Shown piece by piece: positions 12,601 through 23,900 of a DNA stretch of 64,000 nucleotides. The first letter of the stretch is position 1. Each line of letters begins with the position of its first letter. Both the position numbers and the translations under genes were made by a program. Location of the stretch: positions 434,001-498,000 of the forward strand of contig JBAJFE010000012.1 of NCBI GenBank assembly GCA_037903355.1, read 5' to 3'. The notes under the pieces were generated by a model that saw only the letters and a list, made by a program, of their open reading frames with translations, had not been told where the DNA came from and made no database searches. This stretch comes from Trichuris trichiura (taxonomy: Eukaryota; Nematoda; Enoplea; Trichinellida; Trichuridae).

Positions 12601-15600
12601 CAAAAATTTGCTTTTTTAAAAAATAATAATGGCAAGAGAAGATTAACCAAAGAAAAAACATTAAAGTACAACTCGTGCTTGGATGTTTGCATGGAATAAT
12701 AACAAAAAGAAATATATAAGATAAGACAAAAATAGCGGAAAAGCAAGTAGACACTTCTGCGCTCCTGGAGCAACAATTTTAGCAATGGAAAATAAGAAAA
12801 AGGAATGAATATGCAAAAAATATATTTCTCCTTAAAAAATAGAACACGTCTTGTCAAGAGCGCTGTGCGATTCTCTTAAAAACGAAAAGTTGCGAATCGT
12901 ACTGCTCAAAGAAAACAGTTCACTTCCCCCACTGACATGCGTCGCTCATGGATTAACTGAATTGTTTTGCAGCTTCTTTGATAAGTTCGTTCAATCACTA
13001 CAGTATTCAGTAAACTACATGTACCAATTTCACAGTTTAAATAGGCTAACATACTGGGCTTCGCAAATTGTTAATGCAGTGGAAAATGGACGCTGTTTAT
13101 TAACGAGCAACTTTTTGGGATAACCATACGAAACCGCCAAGGACTAGAGGCTTAAAAACTAAATTATTTTTGCTGATAAGATTTCAATCGCTTTAGCAAT
13201 TTTAGAAGATTATTGCAAGCGCTCACCTTTCAAACATCCGCGACATGTCGATCACGGAGGGCAACAGCTGACTGATGATTGTCTCCGTCTCGGCGGCGTT
13301 TAAATTCTTCTCGCTAATTACTTTTGCGTATTCAACCAGCACCTTCCAATAGAGTACGTTCTCGCATGTCAAAACTTTTGGTAAATTCCTAAAATGTAAC
13401 AATGCGCGTAACGCCCAATATAATGCTAAGAACTTACTTGTGGTCGAGAATGTCGCAATCGGTAATCAAATCTTCTACAGTATGATTCTTGAAATAAGCT
13501 GTGAGAACTTGTTCGCATATGCTCGTTCTCGATATCACTTCCAAACGATTAAGCAGATCAACTATGTTGCCTCCAAATGCGTCCAACCATTTATCCAACA
13601 AAACTGTTTCGCAAAACGTGCGAAGGGGCGCTGAAAATACAATAGCTTTTTAATGTTAACATTTTTTTACAAAGCTAAGCTACCGCTACTGTCGGAAAGG
13701 CCTTGTTGCAAAAGTCCGCATCGTTGCGAAATGGTTAGATATCTTGGATGAACGATTTCGACAAGCCGCTTGTAGGCTTCGCGCCTTACAAGAGCACTGT
13801 AGTCTCTGCAACGTTCCAATAGCTCTGGCAATGTTTTGTGATTCACTTTTATTGCCTTCAACGCATTTAGTCGCACCTCGGAGCACGGATCGTAGCGTAA
13901 TAAAAATAAAACAGCTGGAATGGGAAGCTTTTGCACAATGAGCATTTAAAAAAACAACCAAATTCTTAACCTGCCATCGCGGGGCATTCAGGGTCGTCGG
14001 GTTGCTGGATTCGTCCCAAAGCAACAGCGACGATTGACCGCACTTTACGATCGCGATCCTTTGATCGAAACAACAATAGACGTGTGAGACGGTCGAAAAA
14101 GTCATTGCCCAAATTTCCCAATTCTATTGAAAGTTCAGCCATCTCATGAAGGGCAGTCGATATTAGCTGCAGGCATCGATAGCGAATTAAGCTGTTACGA
14201 ACTGCTGCAGTCTGCAATGAAGTGGAAAGTTACACGAAATAAAACAGCAAAATTTTCGACACGTTGCCACCTTGAAGATAAACTCAAAGAAACGGGAACA
14301 AAACGAGGAAGGCATCATTTCGGCCATCTCTGCCTTGTGTGCTCCAATCACTATGCTTGGTATAAGTTTCAATATATTCTGCGCCTCCGGACAATTCTTC
14401 CTAGCCATCAGCAAACAGTAGAGAAGTTTTTCAAATTCGGCATACACCACGTGTCCACCGTACTAAAGGTAAAGAGCAACGGCTTATTCCAAAGCGGATT
14501 AACACAACATGAATTGACCTTTAAGCCTGCACATTTATTGTAAAAACAACTTAGGCTTACTACTGCTATCAGTTGCAGCCAAAAATTCAAACATTATAAC
14601 AGGGATATCAATAATATGATAAAAGTTTAATAAAAACAGGACCTAGTTGCATAAAATTCGCGCCCAGTTTGGACGTAGCACTAATTATTAGTTCAAAGTT
14701 TTGTGCCTACAGTAATCTTATGGCAACAAGCAACTGTCCGCATTCATAAGCTTTCATAACGTATAGTTTTGTTTGACTTTTCGAGTTAGAGGACTTGAAA
14801 CGCAACAACCACCTGTTCAGCACAGAATTACTGCTGTGTTACAGAAGCTGACTTGTTAGAGGCGCGCTATTTGAAGCTAAACCTGAGATTTGCTAAAATA
14901 CTACATGTATACTAATACCTAGGCTTTAAAAACTACTTTCGTACCATTAAAACGTACAGCTAAGCTACTTAATGCCAAAAACATCACAGATAACTGTACC
15001 GACAAGCAACTTATAGCATAAACCTTGGTTCTGTTAAAAAACATATTGTACGATCCTATGTAGTCGGATGAACTCGCCAAGACAACATGCCAAAGGAAAC
15101 ACAAATATCTGGAACCAGAAATAAAACTACAATTTCGAAGATTTCGAAATATACAGTAAGAAGTGAAGTGAACGCAGGTGGGTACTAGAACTTTTAAATC
15201 AATGACAGTACAATTTCGTCCCAACCAATAATCTAATAACTCTTTACAGCGTAGCAATCTATTTAAAATATTATCAAATTGTTAGAACGAGACAACTAGA
15301 ATCTTTGTCCATGTTTAGAGGGGAGCAAACAGGAGCAAACGGGCATTACGCAAGTAAAAGGAGACACACTGTTGCCAAAGCAGCGTAAGCATTTGTTTAG
15401 CTGAAAGATCGCTACTAGTTTAAAAGAAGAAATAAAAACTAAAATTTTTTTGATATTCAAACGTATAAACCCTGAAATGCACTACTAAGTTGACACAGTT
15501 TCCGGGTTATACCAAGCTGCGTCTATCACAAAGCATAACGAAAAAGTTAATGCAAAAAATCTTAACGACCCATACAACCTATACCTAGATTAAGCTAAGT

Positions 15601-15832
15601 ACAAGTTCACTTTGCATTGAGAATTTTGGGTACTCGGGGAACAACGAGACGAGATTTGTTTTCGAAACGAAAGCAAAAACGAGACTAGGAAACCGAGAAG
15701 TACCTTTTTCTGGATCTTCAAAAACTCCGAGACGACATAGCACACGCGATTGTGAATTTTCAAAATGCCAAATAATGTTAAGAGCTCTTGTTGTAAGGAA
15801 GTGATCTCGCTACTGCCAAAACTTGAATCCAT
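9681..15832 (-). CDS. NCAPG: Condensin complex subunit CAP-G (condensin I), 15 exons, 824 residues
   Basis: Exons (minus): 15704-15832, 14271-14462, 13971-14211, 13684-13914, 13438-13630, 13227-13388, 11523-11642, 11293-11470, 11197-11238, 11037-11141, 10861-10980, 10569-10796, 10330-10511, 10011-10176, 9681-9866. Every junction is GT...AG and the total (2475 nt) stays in frame. The protein is a HEAT-repeat array. Family-diagnostic stretches include LGRIQQPDDPECP (exon 3), LPELLERCRDYSALVRREAY and ISQRCGLLQQGLSDSS (exon 4), NIVDLLNRLE (exon 5), LYWKVLVEY (exon 6) and AEGVCKLMLHDRL (exon 13). CAP-G binds the kleisin of condensin I and helps compact mitotic chromosomes. It is shorter than vertebrate CAP-G and lacks the long disordered C-tail. 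Most introns are 49-64 nt, but introns 1 and 6 are 1241 and 1584 nt. The last exon's acceptor (gccgcgag) is weak, so the C-terminus is the least certain part. Confidence 0.93.
11643..13226 (-). other. Large intron 6 of CAP-G
   Basis: This 1584-nt intron contrasts with the short introns around it. I see no protein-coding insertion or recognisable transposon inside. No family segment is missing between exons 6 and 7, so no exon appears to be hidden here. Confidence 0.7.
14463..15703 (-). other. Large intron 1 of CAP-G
   Basis: A 1241-nt intron between the 43-codon first exon and the exon starting YGGHVVYAEFEK. No nested gene or repeat was recognised. Confidence 0.65.
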
Positions 15833-15844
15833 ATCTGAAAACAA
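15833..15844 (-). promoter_or_regulatory. Probable spliced-leader (or 5'UTR) splice acceptor
   Basis: On the minus strand TTGTTTTCAG is followed by AT and then the CAP-G ATG. A strong acceptor two bases before the start codon is typical of nematode trans-splicing to a spliced leader; a 5'UTR cis-intron is the alternative. It also supports the chosen start. Confidence 0.5.
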
Positions 15845-16602
15845 TACATTAACTAACAAACCAGAAGGACTGTGCAAACATGAAAGAATTAAAGTTAGAA
15901 GTTTAAAATACTTTATATTTGACGTAAGGAGAATAAGAGACGACTACTTCACTAAGTTTCAACCCTGTTGCAACATTATTCGCGAGAAATGCCACGACGA
16001 CCACTTCAACGGTATGGCCAACAAAAGCAGCGTGACGTTCCGCAAAGAACCAAGAAAACTTTACCCTACCTGTTCAAGCACCAATATGTAGCCAACTAAT
16101 AAGCCCGTTTCGCGCTAAGCAACTCAAATAAGAAGCAACAATGGCGCACTGTCCGTAACCAACAAAACCTGCGCATCATTAACGCATGCCTTCCACTTGA
16201 GTTTTTCGATACATCCTGCCCAACAGGAAATGTCTTGTTCGCAGTCGCTCTTTGCTTTATTTTTACTGCGTAATTTTTCAGCTTATTTTAGAAATAAAAA
16301 TTTGTCGGCTGTGTTTAAAATTGCCACGTAAATACTATCTCTACTTAAACGGCGGATTAAAATTAGCGGAAACTGCTATTAAAAATAAGGACTATCTAAT
16401 TTCCACTCGACATATTAATTTCAAATCTGGAATCTTAAGCGTCATCGTGTAAACCAACCTGTAATGACAGTAAAGACAAAAGGTCCTATAAGCGCAAGTG
16501 CGCAGGAGTAATTGTTCCTGTGCTATCAAACAAATGATTGAAAATAGGATGTTTTTAACGTCGGAAATGGGCACCACAACTCTCATTTTACAAATGGAAC
16601 GG
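15845..16602. other. Intergenic region, no gene seen
   Basis: Lies between the CAP-G start and the Penelope insertion. No supported feature was found. Confidence 0.5.
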
Positions 16603-16675
16603 TTTTGGCTTCTTTTTTTTTGTACGGATTTTCTATGTCCCGTTGAAAAACTTTTATTAATAAACTGTCCGTAGT

Positions 16676-16704
16676 TTTCGGGTCCGAACTTGACCCGTCA
16701 TCAG
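16676..16704 (-). ncRNA. Hammerhead-like core in the Penelope 3' region
   Basis: Minus strand: CTGATGA, bulged C, GGGTC, a 7-nt loop, GACCC, GAAA. The following AACT...AGTT could form a short stem III. Stem I pairing with the flank is not obvious in this single copy; in Penelope elements it could need tandem copies. Confidence 0.5.
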
Positions 16705-16842
16705 CGGTCTAAGGATTGACGTATGAATAAAGTGCACTAGTAACGCGCAAGGTGTATAGCTGTTTAAAGGCCAGTGTTTTAAAGTGGGCCTTGTAGTTCT
16801 TTTCTCTTTGTCTGTCAGCAGTTCGAGCGGGTGTATCCAATT

Positions 16843-17250
16843 TTAGTTGAGCGAGCAACAATTCGAGCAGGTTACAATATTCGTCCATATTTCATTTATT
16901 TCCGCTCCTTTATCTCGGTTGTAGGTTGTGTTGTTTCTAATATACAGAGCTTCCTTAATTTTTCGTAAGCGTGCATTCTTTTCATAACATAAAACTTTTG
17001 CGCCAAGGCTTAGATTGCAATGTGATGCGTGTTTCACAACAGCCGAGGCTAGTATTGCCTTCTCCATCGTAATCCTTGGGTCTGATATTGGTCTTCCACG
17101 TTGTCTTGTTTGGTTGCTGCCGTTGCTGAGAATGTTTTTAGCGTTGTTATAAGTGGTTAACCCCTTTATGTGTTCATTGAATCTGTGTTCGAGGGTGTTG
17201 CCCGTTTCCCCAATGTACGCTCCTGAGCAGGGACATTCGATTGCGTAGAC
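16843..17250 (-). pseudogene. GIY-YIG endonuclease domain of the Penelope-like element
   Basis: It reads in the same frame as the reverse transcriptase directly after the TAA at 17251-17253. It opens VYAIECPCSGAYIGETGN, matching the family's GIY...YIG core with Cys residues between, and continues with an R..EH segment (HRFNEH). Later come a KHASHCNL segment and a helical KNARLRKIKEALYIRN segment, as in Penelope endonucleases. The stop falls just where the first Gly of the GIY motif would be, so the endonuclease would be lost unless the stop is read through. The frame ends at 16843. Confidence 0.85.
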
Positions 17251-18522
17251 TTATCCTGTCCTTTTGTTTTCTGGGATTTTCGTTTTGTCCTTCCGGAGAA
17301 GTGTCCTGAGGTTGAGGAAGTCTTTGAAAAAGACTCGGAACCCTAACCGTTTTCCTAACTGGACAATCTTTTCTCCTAGTCCTGCCACATAGGGGATAAC
17401 TAAGCGTATATTAGGCAAATTACTTAGTTGCCGTGATTCCTGGTTGCGCAGCTTTTGCTTGAATACTTGGTCAATAAAAGATTTCGGGTAGTCATTTTTG
17501 TAGAATGTTTTTCTAATGTAGTTGAATTCCGATCGGAGAAATTCTGGATCACATAAATTGATTGCTCTGTTAATCATTCCCGAGAGGATTCCGCGCATTA
17601 CTGAGCGTGGATGGTGCGATGAGAAATTAAGATATTGGTCAGTGTGTGTTGGTTTTCTGTAAACTCTGGTTTTTAGTCCTTGATTAGTGCGAATAATCAG
17701 TGTGTCAAGGAAGGGGAGGGTTCGGTTTGATTCTTTCTCCATTGTAAAAACAATTTGATTGGGGCATACGCTGTTAAGAAATTCTAGAAACTGTTCTTCC
17801 TTTCCGTCTTTGATAATTACGAAGATGTCATCTATGTATCTTTTGAATAGTCGTGGGGCTATTTGCCTATCTACCGTTTTCCACGTTTGCCTTTCAAAAC
17901 TCTCCATGAATATTTCGGCCAGGATAGGAGATAGTGAGTTGCCCATAGGGGCACCGTTAGATTGTTTGTAGAACTTATTATCAAACATGAAGTAATTGCT
18001 TTCTTGCATGCAGAATGATACCAACTTGACAATGTGGAAAGGATTTAACTTGGTTCTGGTGAACACATTTGTGTCTGTATTGAGGAGATTGTATAGTGTA
18101 TCGAGAGTTTTCGAAATCGGAATGCTAGGGAATAAATCTTTTACATCGTAGCTAACTAAGATTTCGTCCGGTTCTAGATGGTATTCTCGTATTTCGTTGA
18201 CGAAGGTGTTACTATTTTTGACGAAGGACGGTTCTTTGCCAGTTAGTGGTTTGATTACCTTTTTCAAATATCGGCTGAGCTCACTTGTGGTGCTGTTAAT
18301 TGTGGAAACTATTGGTCTTAGTGGGACCTCCGGTTTGTGCACTTTAGGCAGGTCGTAGAGCTGAGGGGATCTGTAATTTGATGTGAACCTAAGATGCTTC
18401 GCTATCTTGATGATTTCTGGTTCCTTGGTTTCTGTGTCGTATGTGATGAGAAGGGAACGAAGATTCTTCCGTGACAGCTCTGTAGGGTCATTGGGCAAAG
18501 GTGTATAACTGTCGGTGTTCAA
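17251..18522 (-). pseudogene. Penelope-type reverse transcriptase
   Basis: A 423-codon open stretch. Motifs seen: LPKVHK (about residues 58-63, RT2), motif A SYDVKDLFPSIP with catalytic D126, motif B QSNGAPMGNSLSP (187-199), motif C RYIDDIF (YIDD 229-232), FLDTLI (271-276) and the thumb signature RKPTHTDQYLNF (289-300). All catalytic aspartates are intact. The first codon is TTG; the true upstream segment, containing KADKGNRIVLLD, lies in another frame joined by a frameshift near 18.53 kb. Reverse transcriptases of this type lie close to telomerase and prime at chromosomal nicks. Confidence 0.9.
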
Positions 18523-18651
18523 GGATAGTTATCATTTTTCCGTTGTAAGTGGTTCTGTCGAGTAGGACAATTCTATTGCCTTTATCTGCTTTAGTTATAA
18601 TTCTATCAGGCTGCCTTTTAAGTCGATTTAAGCAGTTGACCTCATATCGGC

Positions 18652-19190
18652 TTAAGTTTGGGTGGTGTTGAAGCGGTGATCTAGGATTAACGTAGATAAA
18701 TCCCGCTTGATCTGCGTGGCTTTCTGTGGATCAACTGAAGATAGGCTATCTTCAACTGAGGCAATGATGTCAAGAAAGGGTGGCTGTTTAGGAGTTGGTA
18801 CAAAGTTCAGTCCTTTTCTCAGGATAGTTTTTTCACTTTCGTTTAGAGGTAAGGAGCTGAGATTTATTACCTTTGTGTTTAGGTCTGAACCACTGGTTCT
18901 TTGCGGAGGATTTCTGTAGGAGTTTCGAGTAGTCGTCGGGAATCTGACCTGAAGGCTTTCAAATTTTCTTTTTAGCACTTGTTTCTGTAATATGCAAACT
19001 GTTTTTTGGCGAAGTCCACATGCCTGATTAAGGCTTCTTAAATTGTATAATGTAGCCGGCTTTTGAGGAAATCCAACTTGCTATTATAGTCTGCTCGGAG
19101 ATTCGCTAATGTGTATCTGTGTTTTCTTATGACATTTCTTAATAGCGACATTCCACTTGAAAACAAGATTCTTTTGGAGTGCTCGTCCAG
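18652..19190 (-). pseudogene. N-terminal region of the Penelope polyprotein
   Basis: The 18652-18978 stretch contains NLSSLPLNESEKTILRKGL and FVPTPKQPPFLDIIASVED, the conserved segment before the polymerase. Upstream, in another frame, SSGMSLLRNVIRKHRYTL and SKLDFLKSRL can be read to about 19.19 kb. A frameshift near 18.66 kb separates it from HPNLSRYEVNCLNRL, which leads to the KADKGNR block. Confidence 0.8.
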
Positions 19191-19424
19191 GTTCTGACCC
19201 CAGCTTCTCCCCAATGGAACGGCTTTTATTTATCAACAAATCGCACGAGACTGTCGGAATATTTTTAAGTGCGCATGCAGCGTGCTTATTATGCGTACAC
19301 TAAAGACAAGATTATGGGTGTTCAAAAAGCGTCGCGAAATTTTTAATAGATTGCAAGCACTCCATCAGTTTCTTTTGAAAATGAGTTAGACTCATTATCC
19401 TGTGCCTAGTGTAGTCACGTCCGT

Positions 19425-19660
19425 TATGCAAGACGCCGTTTGGGAAATGCAGGTTCATTCCTGCCAAGCATGCGGCCATCCTCTTCTGCCCTTACCTGTC
19501 AGCATGCCGACTATCTTTTTCTGCCCTTAACTAAGCTTAACGCAAAATATGAATCTTACTTTAAGCCTTAAGCTTAAAGTCGAGTAAGGGAAGAACAAGT
19601 TGGCTGCCAAACTTAGAGTTTGACCGTGGGACACTTAACCGCTTAACCATTCGTTGCTTC
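19425..19660 (+). repeat. Dispersed 200-bp palindromic repeat, copy 1
   Basis: Begins near 'gttatgcaagacgcc' and contains GGGAAATGCAGGTTC, GCCAAGCATGCGGCCATC and CTGCCCTTA, then a centre of inverted TTAAGC/GCTTAA motifs. At its right side (about 19622-19648) a reverse-strand GGTTAAGCGGTTAAG resembles a tRNA A box. Confidence 0.6.
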
Positions 19661-20199
19661 GCAACTAAAAAATAATTTTCCCTGTACTGTAATAAACGCA
19701 TTAATACGTTTTTCGAACTTTGTCATTTTGATCAAGGCTGCAAGATTTGTTTGATTTGAATAGGTGCCTTTATTTTTAGGATGTGGTAGTTCAGACAAGT
19801 TGCAAATAATTTGCAGTACTTATAGCATTTTATTCTACACCTTAATAGCTTTTTAAAGTTTAAGCCTTCTATAAAATTTCCCGTTTCCGCAGATATTGTG
19901 TACGTCGCGCTCATCTCTTTGAAAGGAGTTTGAACGCTGTCGTTGCTGCATGAAAGCCATTTCATTAATTTTGCATGACTTTTCCTGGAAAAGCATTTTT
20001 TAGGAAATGGAGACTTTCAAAAACGCTTTATCCGTAACATTTTGAAATTTTATGGCTGACTTATGCTCTTTCAGATATCTCACATTCTTTGCAGCTAATA
20101 CGAATTGACTGAGCTCGCTAGATAATGTGAAAAAAAATTTCTTCGTGGGTCGAATGGCTTTTACCAGTCGTAAGTTAGAGCTGAATGGTAGTCCTGTCG

Positions 20200-20360
20200 A
20201 TTCTTCGCTTACCTAAGCCTAAGCCTAAAAATAATGCATTTATTTTGCTTTAGGTTTAGATAAGGCTAGAACAGGATAATCACACGCTTATCAGAAAAGA
20301 ATCCGCGTTTGCTCAGGCGGCGGGACGCATAACTGCCGAGACGCGCAAATGCTAATACTG
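20200..20360. repeat. Dispersed 200-bp palindromic repeat, copy 2
   Basis: Contains CCTAAGCCTAAGCC, TTTAGGTTTAGATAAGG, AGAACAGGATAATC and a right end with GGACGCATAACTG, matching the other copies. Confidence 0.6.
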
Positions 20361-20804
20361 CTACGAATTTACTATTTCGGTTTGTTCGTTCGAATTGTCT
20401 TATCTGGCAGTTTCCATTCTACCTGCACCAATGGCATTGAATGTTGGTTTTCCTGGAAACACTCTTTTCGGTATGTTTGCCCTCATAGTGGCCATTTGAA
20501 GCGGTTCTGGAAATAGTTGGCGAATTTGGAAATTCTGTACCTTTCAGCATTTGCCACTGCTTGTCTTCAGATGTGAATTTTAATACCAAACGGAGACAGG
20601 ACGGTGGTTTGACAATGACTAGAATTTGGTTTGATCGGGAATTTGATTTCCTCTGTTCCTTTTCAAAATACCACAAGTTGTAACTGATAATGGCAGAGAT
20701 GATCTGCTGTTTTCACCATTTTACCAGTGAAAAAGTATGATTTGAGGTCTTGTAAGTTGTGCACACGTGTCATACTGTAATTTTGTCGGCCATTCTAGTC
20801 CGCC

Positions 20805-20990
20805 CTCAGCCGACGGTAAGCCTAACATAAGGCATACATTTTAGCTTAAGACTAAATTAGAGTAGAGTACCATAGCCGGCATGCTGGCCACGAAGGACAG
20901 AATGGGATAGCTACATGCATAAGTGAAAAGAACCTGCATTTCTCAGTCGTTGAGGCGCATAATCGATAAGAAACCGATTCGTTGTCGCTT
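20805..20990. repeat. Dispersed 200-bp palindromic repeat, copy 3
   Basis: Contains AGCCGGCATGCTGGCC and, at the right, AACCTGCATTTCTC followed by GTTGAGGCGCATAATCG, the inverted counterpart of the GAAATGCAGGTT end of copies 1 and 5. Confidence 0.6.
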
Positions 20991-23900
20991 AAGCTTGTGT
21001 ATTCCACACACGTGAAAACTTACGTTCAGAAAGTAAGTTACTCAACCAAAAAATCAAGCAAATTTGAAAGTTTGTGCATTTTTTGCCCAGTTTAGTGAAT
21101 TGTTTATTCTTATCTCACCATCTTCTTCTGTACTTGGAAATGTAGTTTTCTAGCTCACTAAGCAGCACGCCAACTTTCCGCAAGCCTAAGGAAACGCACT
21201 CTTTTAGCTTTTTCGATCGGCGTTGTACAAGGCCACTGAAGTTAGTGTTGCGTTTAGAATAGGCTAACAAATCACTGAGAAGACAGGACCTGCGTGTAGC
21301 TCGAAATGGTGCGTGGCAGTGATTTAGTAACGATTTTTTCATTGACGAGCAGTGGATCTTTGTTACTGCTGTTCACTCAACGCTTCACAACAGGATGTCC
21401 GCGTTAGAATGCATTAACAATGTGTAATTCAATCAGTACTGTTCCCGCAAGAAAAAAATTAGTTTTAAGCAACAAGCTCGCAACTTTTCGGAACCAGAAA
21501 AAGTTATTAATAGCTGTTGGGCTTCCCTTACTCGCAGGAGAGCATTACGCACCATCGCTTTTCAAAATCAAAGGTTATCTGCTTATAAGAGGTGACTGGA
21601 GTGGCAGCCGCTTAGCGCAGCCCAGGCAACGAAGTACCGTACTTATTTGGTACATGATCGTGATAACATTTTTCACTTTGACAAGCAATTATAAATGATT
21701 CCTTTGTTTAACGACCGAAAATCTCTGGCCAGAACTGTTCAGTAATTAATCGCTTGCCGAGTTTCAAGCAGCGCGCAGCAGCAGGTTATTCTTGAAACCA
21801 ATTGGAACGACACTTTTGCTGGAGACTATTTTGAAACTAGTTTTTATTTGGATTAAATTCATCGTTCCGTGGGAAGATTTTTTGACACTGAATAAATAAA
21901 TTAAAATGTCGAAAAGCTTGTCAAAAATGTGCCGAATTAAAGGACGCGATGGGAAAAGTTTAAATTATTACCTGTAGAGGAATTTATTCTTCCCAGAGCA
22001 GACTGAAGGCAGCATCAATTCATTTTGATCACACTGTCAGCGTTTCACTTGCTGGAATAAAAGTTAAAACTCGTTTCCTGCAAAAAGTGAATTTCTGATA
22101 ATGAGAAAAAGTTTCATGTTGTTGCATTATAGTATCTTTTTTTCTTGAGATGCAACAACGTGACATTTTACTTCATCATCACTAGACATTGAAGAAGAAC
22201 GCAGAGGTGTTCTGCGACAGCTTTGCCTTTATAATCGTTTTTACAAGAAACGAAACATTATCCACAGCTTTATTGAGACATAAGCAGAAGATAGGCGAAG
22301 CAAATAAACTTATATTACGCACTTTTAGACTACAGGAAAATCATGTATGCCCAACTTAAAATAGGAAGACGCGAGTTTTAACAGAAAATCCATCATTCGC
22401 GGAAATTTTTTTGGACTGACTCCAAGCCAATAGAAAAAGGGAAAAAGTCTTTTTAAAAAGCAGGGTAAGTTGAAATGTCACCTTAATGATACAAACATAT
22501 TTTTGAAATTCGTACGACATGAATTGCGAGAAAACACCACGCTGAAAGTAGGAATAAGAACAAAATTGAAACTATGAAAACTGAACGAACTAAAACAGAG
22601 GAACAAAATTATGAATGAAATTAATTAATAAACAAAACGTTTAAATATACGGAGGTTAAAAACATTGCCGTAATGCCTTTTCCATCTGCTTAGATTTTTT
22701 GCATTGTTAAGTGACCTGAATTCCTAACATTGTCTATAAACTAACTTCCTTCGCTGACGATCACAGTGTGCTTATCCTTTCATCTATTTCTTAAGTGCTT
22801 CATTTTCCTTCCGTCTCTTCTGTTCTTCTGCGGCCGTTTCTTCAGCTATGCTCGTATGCAGTTTTCATTATTGCAAAACAAGCTCTTTAGAAAACGCGGT
22901 TACATATTTCATTAATGAAATTTACGCTGATGCCCCCATTCGACTACTGCAAAGCTTCTAATTTCATGTTAGTTTTGAAACTCTTATCATTATCATTTCA
23001 TTTAAATGTATCGTGCTTTTATTTGATTTCAATTCTTATTGCCTTGTAGATAGTAAAGCGAGATTTCCACTAAAAGATAGATTTTCTGTTTAAACTGGTG
23101 CCCTCCATTTTAAACTGCAAATATACCACACTGAAGTCGGAACGCGTTTTGTGCCAAAAGCTACGGGGAAACAAAAGCTTTTCTAATGGTAGAACAGGGT
23201 GCATCCCGGTAATTTTAATTAAAAAATATAAAAGTCCCCCTCCAGAAGAGACTGTTTCTGCAAAGAATATTTTCAACGCTTTAGCAATGCTTTTCTGCCT
23301 ATTTAAGAGTGGGCTTTTGATTTGGCAGTTGGCGCTTTTCTTTCCTAAGACTTTTTGCCTGACGTTTATGGCGAGCCTACTTGACTTCATGGTCATTGAA
23401 AAATTTTTACATAACAGTTGCTGGACGTCACTTTATTGCACTGTCGAAAAGCTAACGAATGCGCTTTGGAAGGAATTGGACATTCTTCCAATATCTACTA
23501 CAGTACAAGATTATCAAGTTACATCTTCAATCCATGTGAGCGTTGTTTGAATTTGCTCATTGTTATTTCGCTGTGAAAAGTTAAGGAGCAACCTGATGCG
23601 CCTCCTTTGGATCAAAGTAGGCAGCGCTGTCGCAGGCGGATTTTTTTCTTAAACGACTGGCGCATTCGAGGTTTCCTCCAGCAGGAAATGTAAAAACTCA
23701 CACGTTTCAAAGCATTCTTACATGCTCGTTTTTCCACCGTCGGGCACGCAGTCGACACGGCTAGCGAACTAAGTATACAACGGCCCATCAGCTATCCATG
23801 GCAGGCGCTTTTATGCTAAGAGTCCCACTTGGAACGAAGAAAACTTGTTATTGTTATAGCGGCCTGTTTGAAAACTGGACAGCAGCAAGCGGCAAATGCA

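Larger units (their letters stand above)
16593..19222 (-). mobile_element. Penelope-like retroelement, degenerate, with target-site duplication
   Basis: The body (about 16603-19212, minus) is bracketed by the direct repeat AATGGAACGG (16593-16602 and 19213-19222), a likely target-site duplication. In order it holds the N-terminal Penelope region (SSGMSLLRNVIRKHRYTL near 19.1 kb, then the block at 18652-18978), reverse transcriptase and a GIY-YIG endonuclease. Coding begins right at the 5' edge, so the copy is probably 5'-truncated. Lesions: a stop/frame change near 19.05 kb, frameshifts near 18.66 and 18.53 kb, and a TAA at 17251-17253. The 3' non-coding part has a hammerhead-like module, then CAACGGGACA and TCCGTA, and ends in an A-rich run. 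Some PLEs from other animals are known to carry hammerhead motifs in their terminal repeats. Confidence 0.9.

Noticed and set aside
23098..23550. 150-codon plus-strand frame as a gene
   Set aside because: An overlapping frame of similar length exists on the other strand, with no recognisable features or splice support for either.
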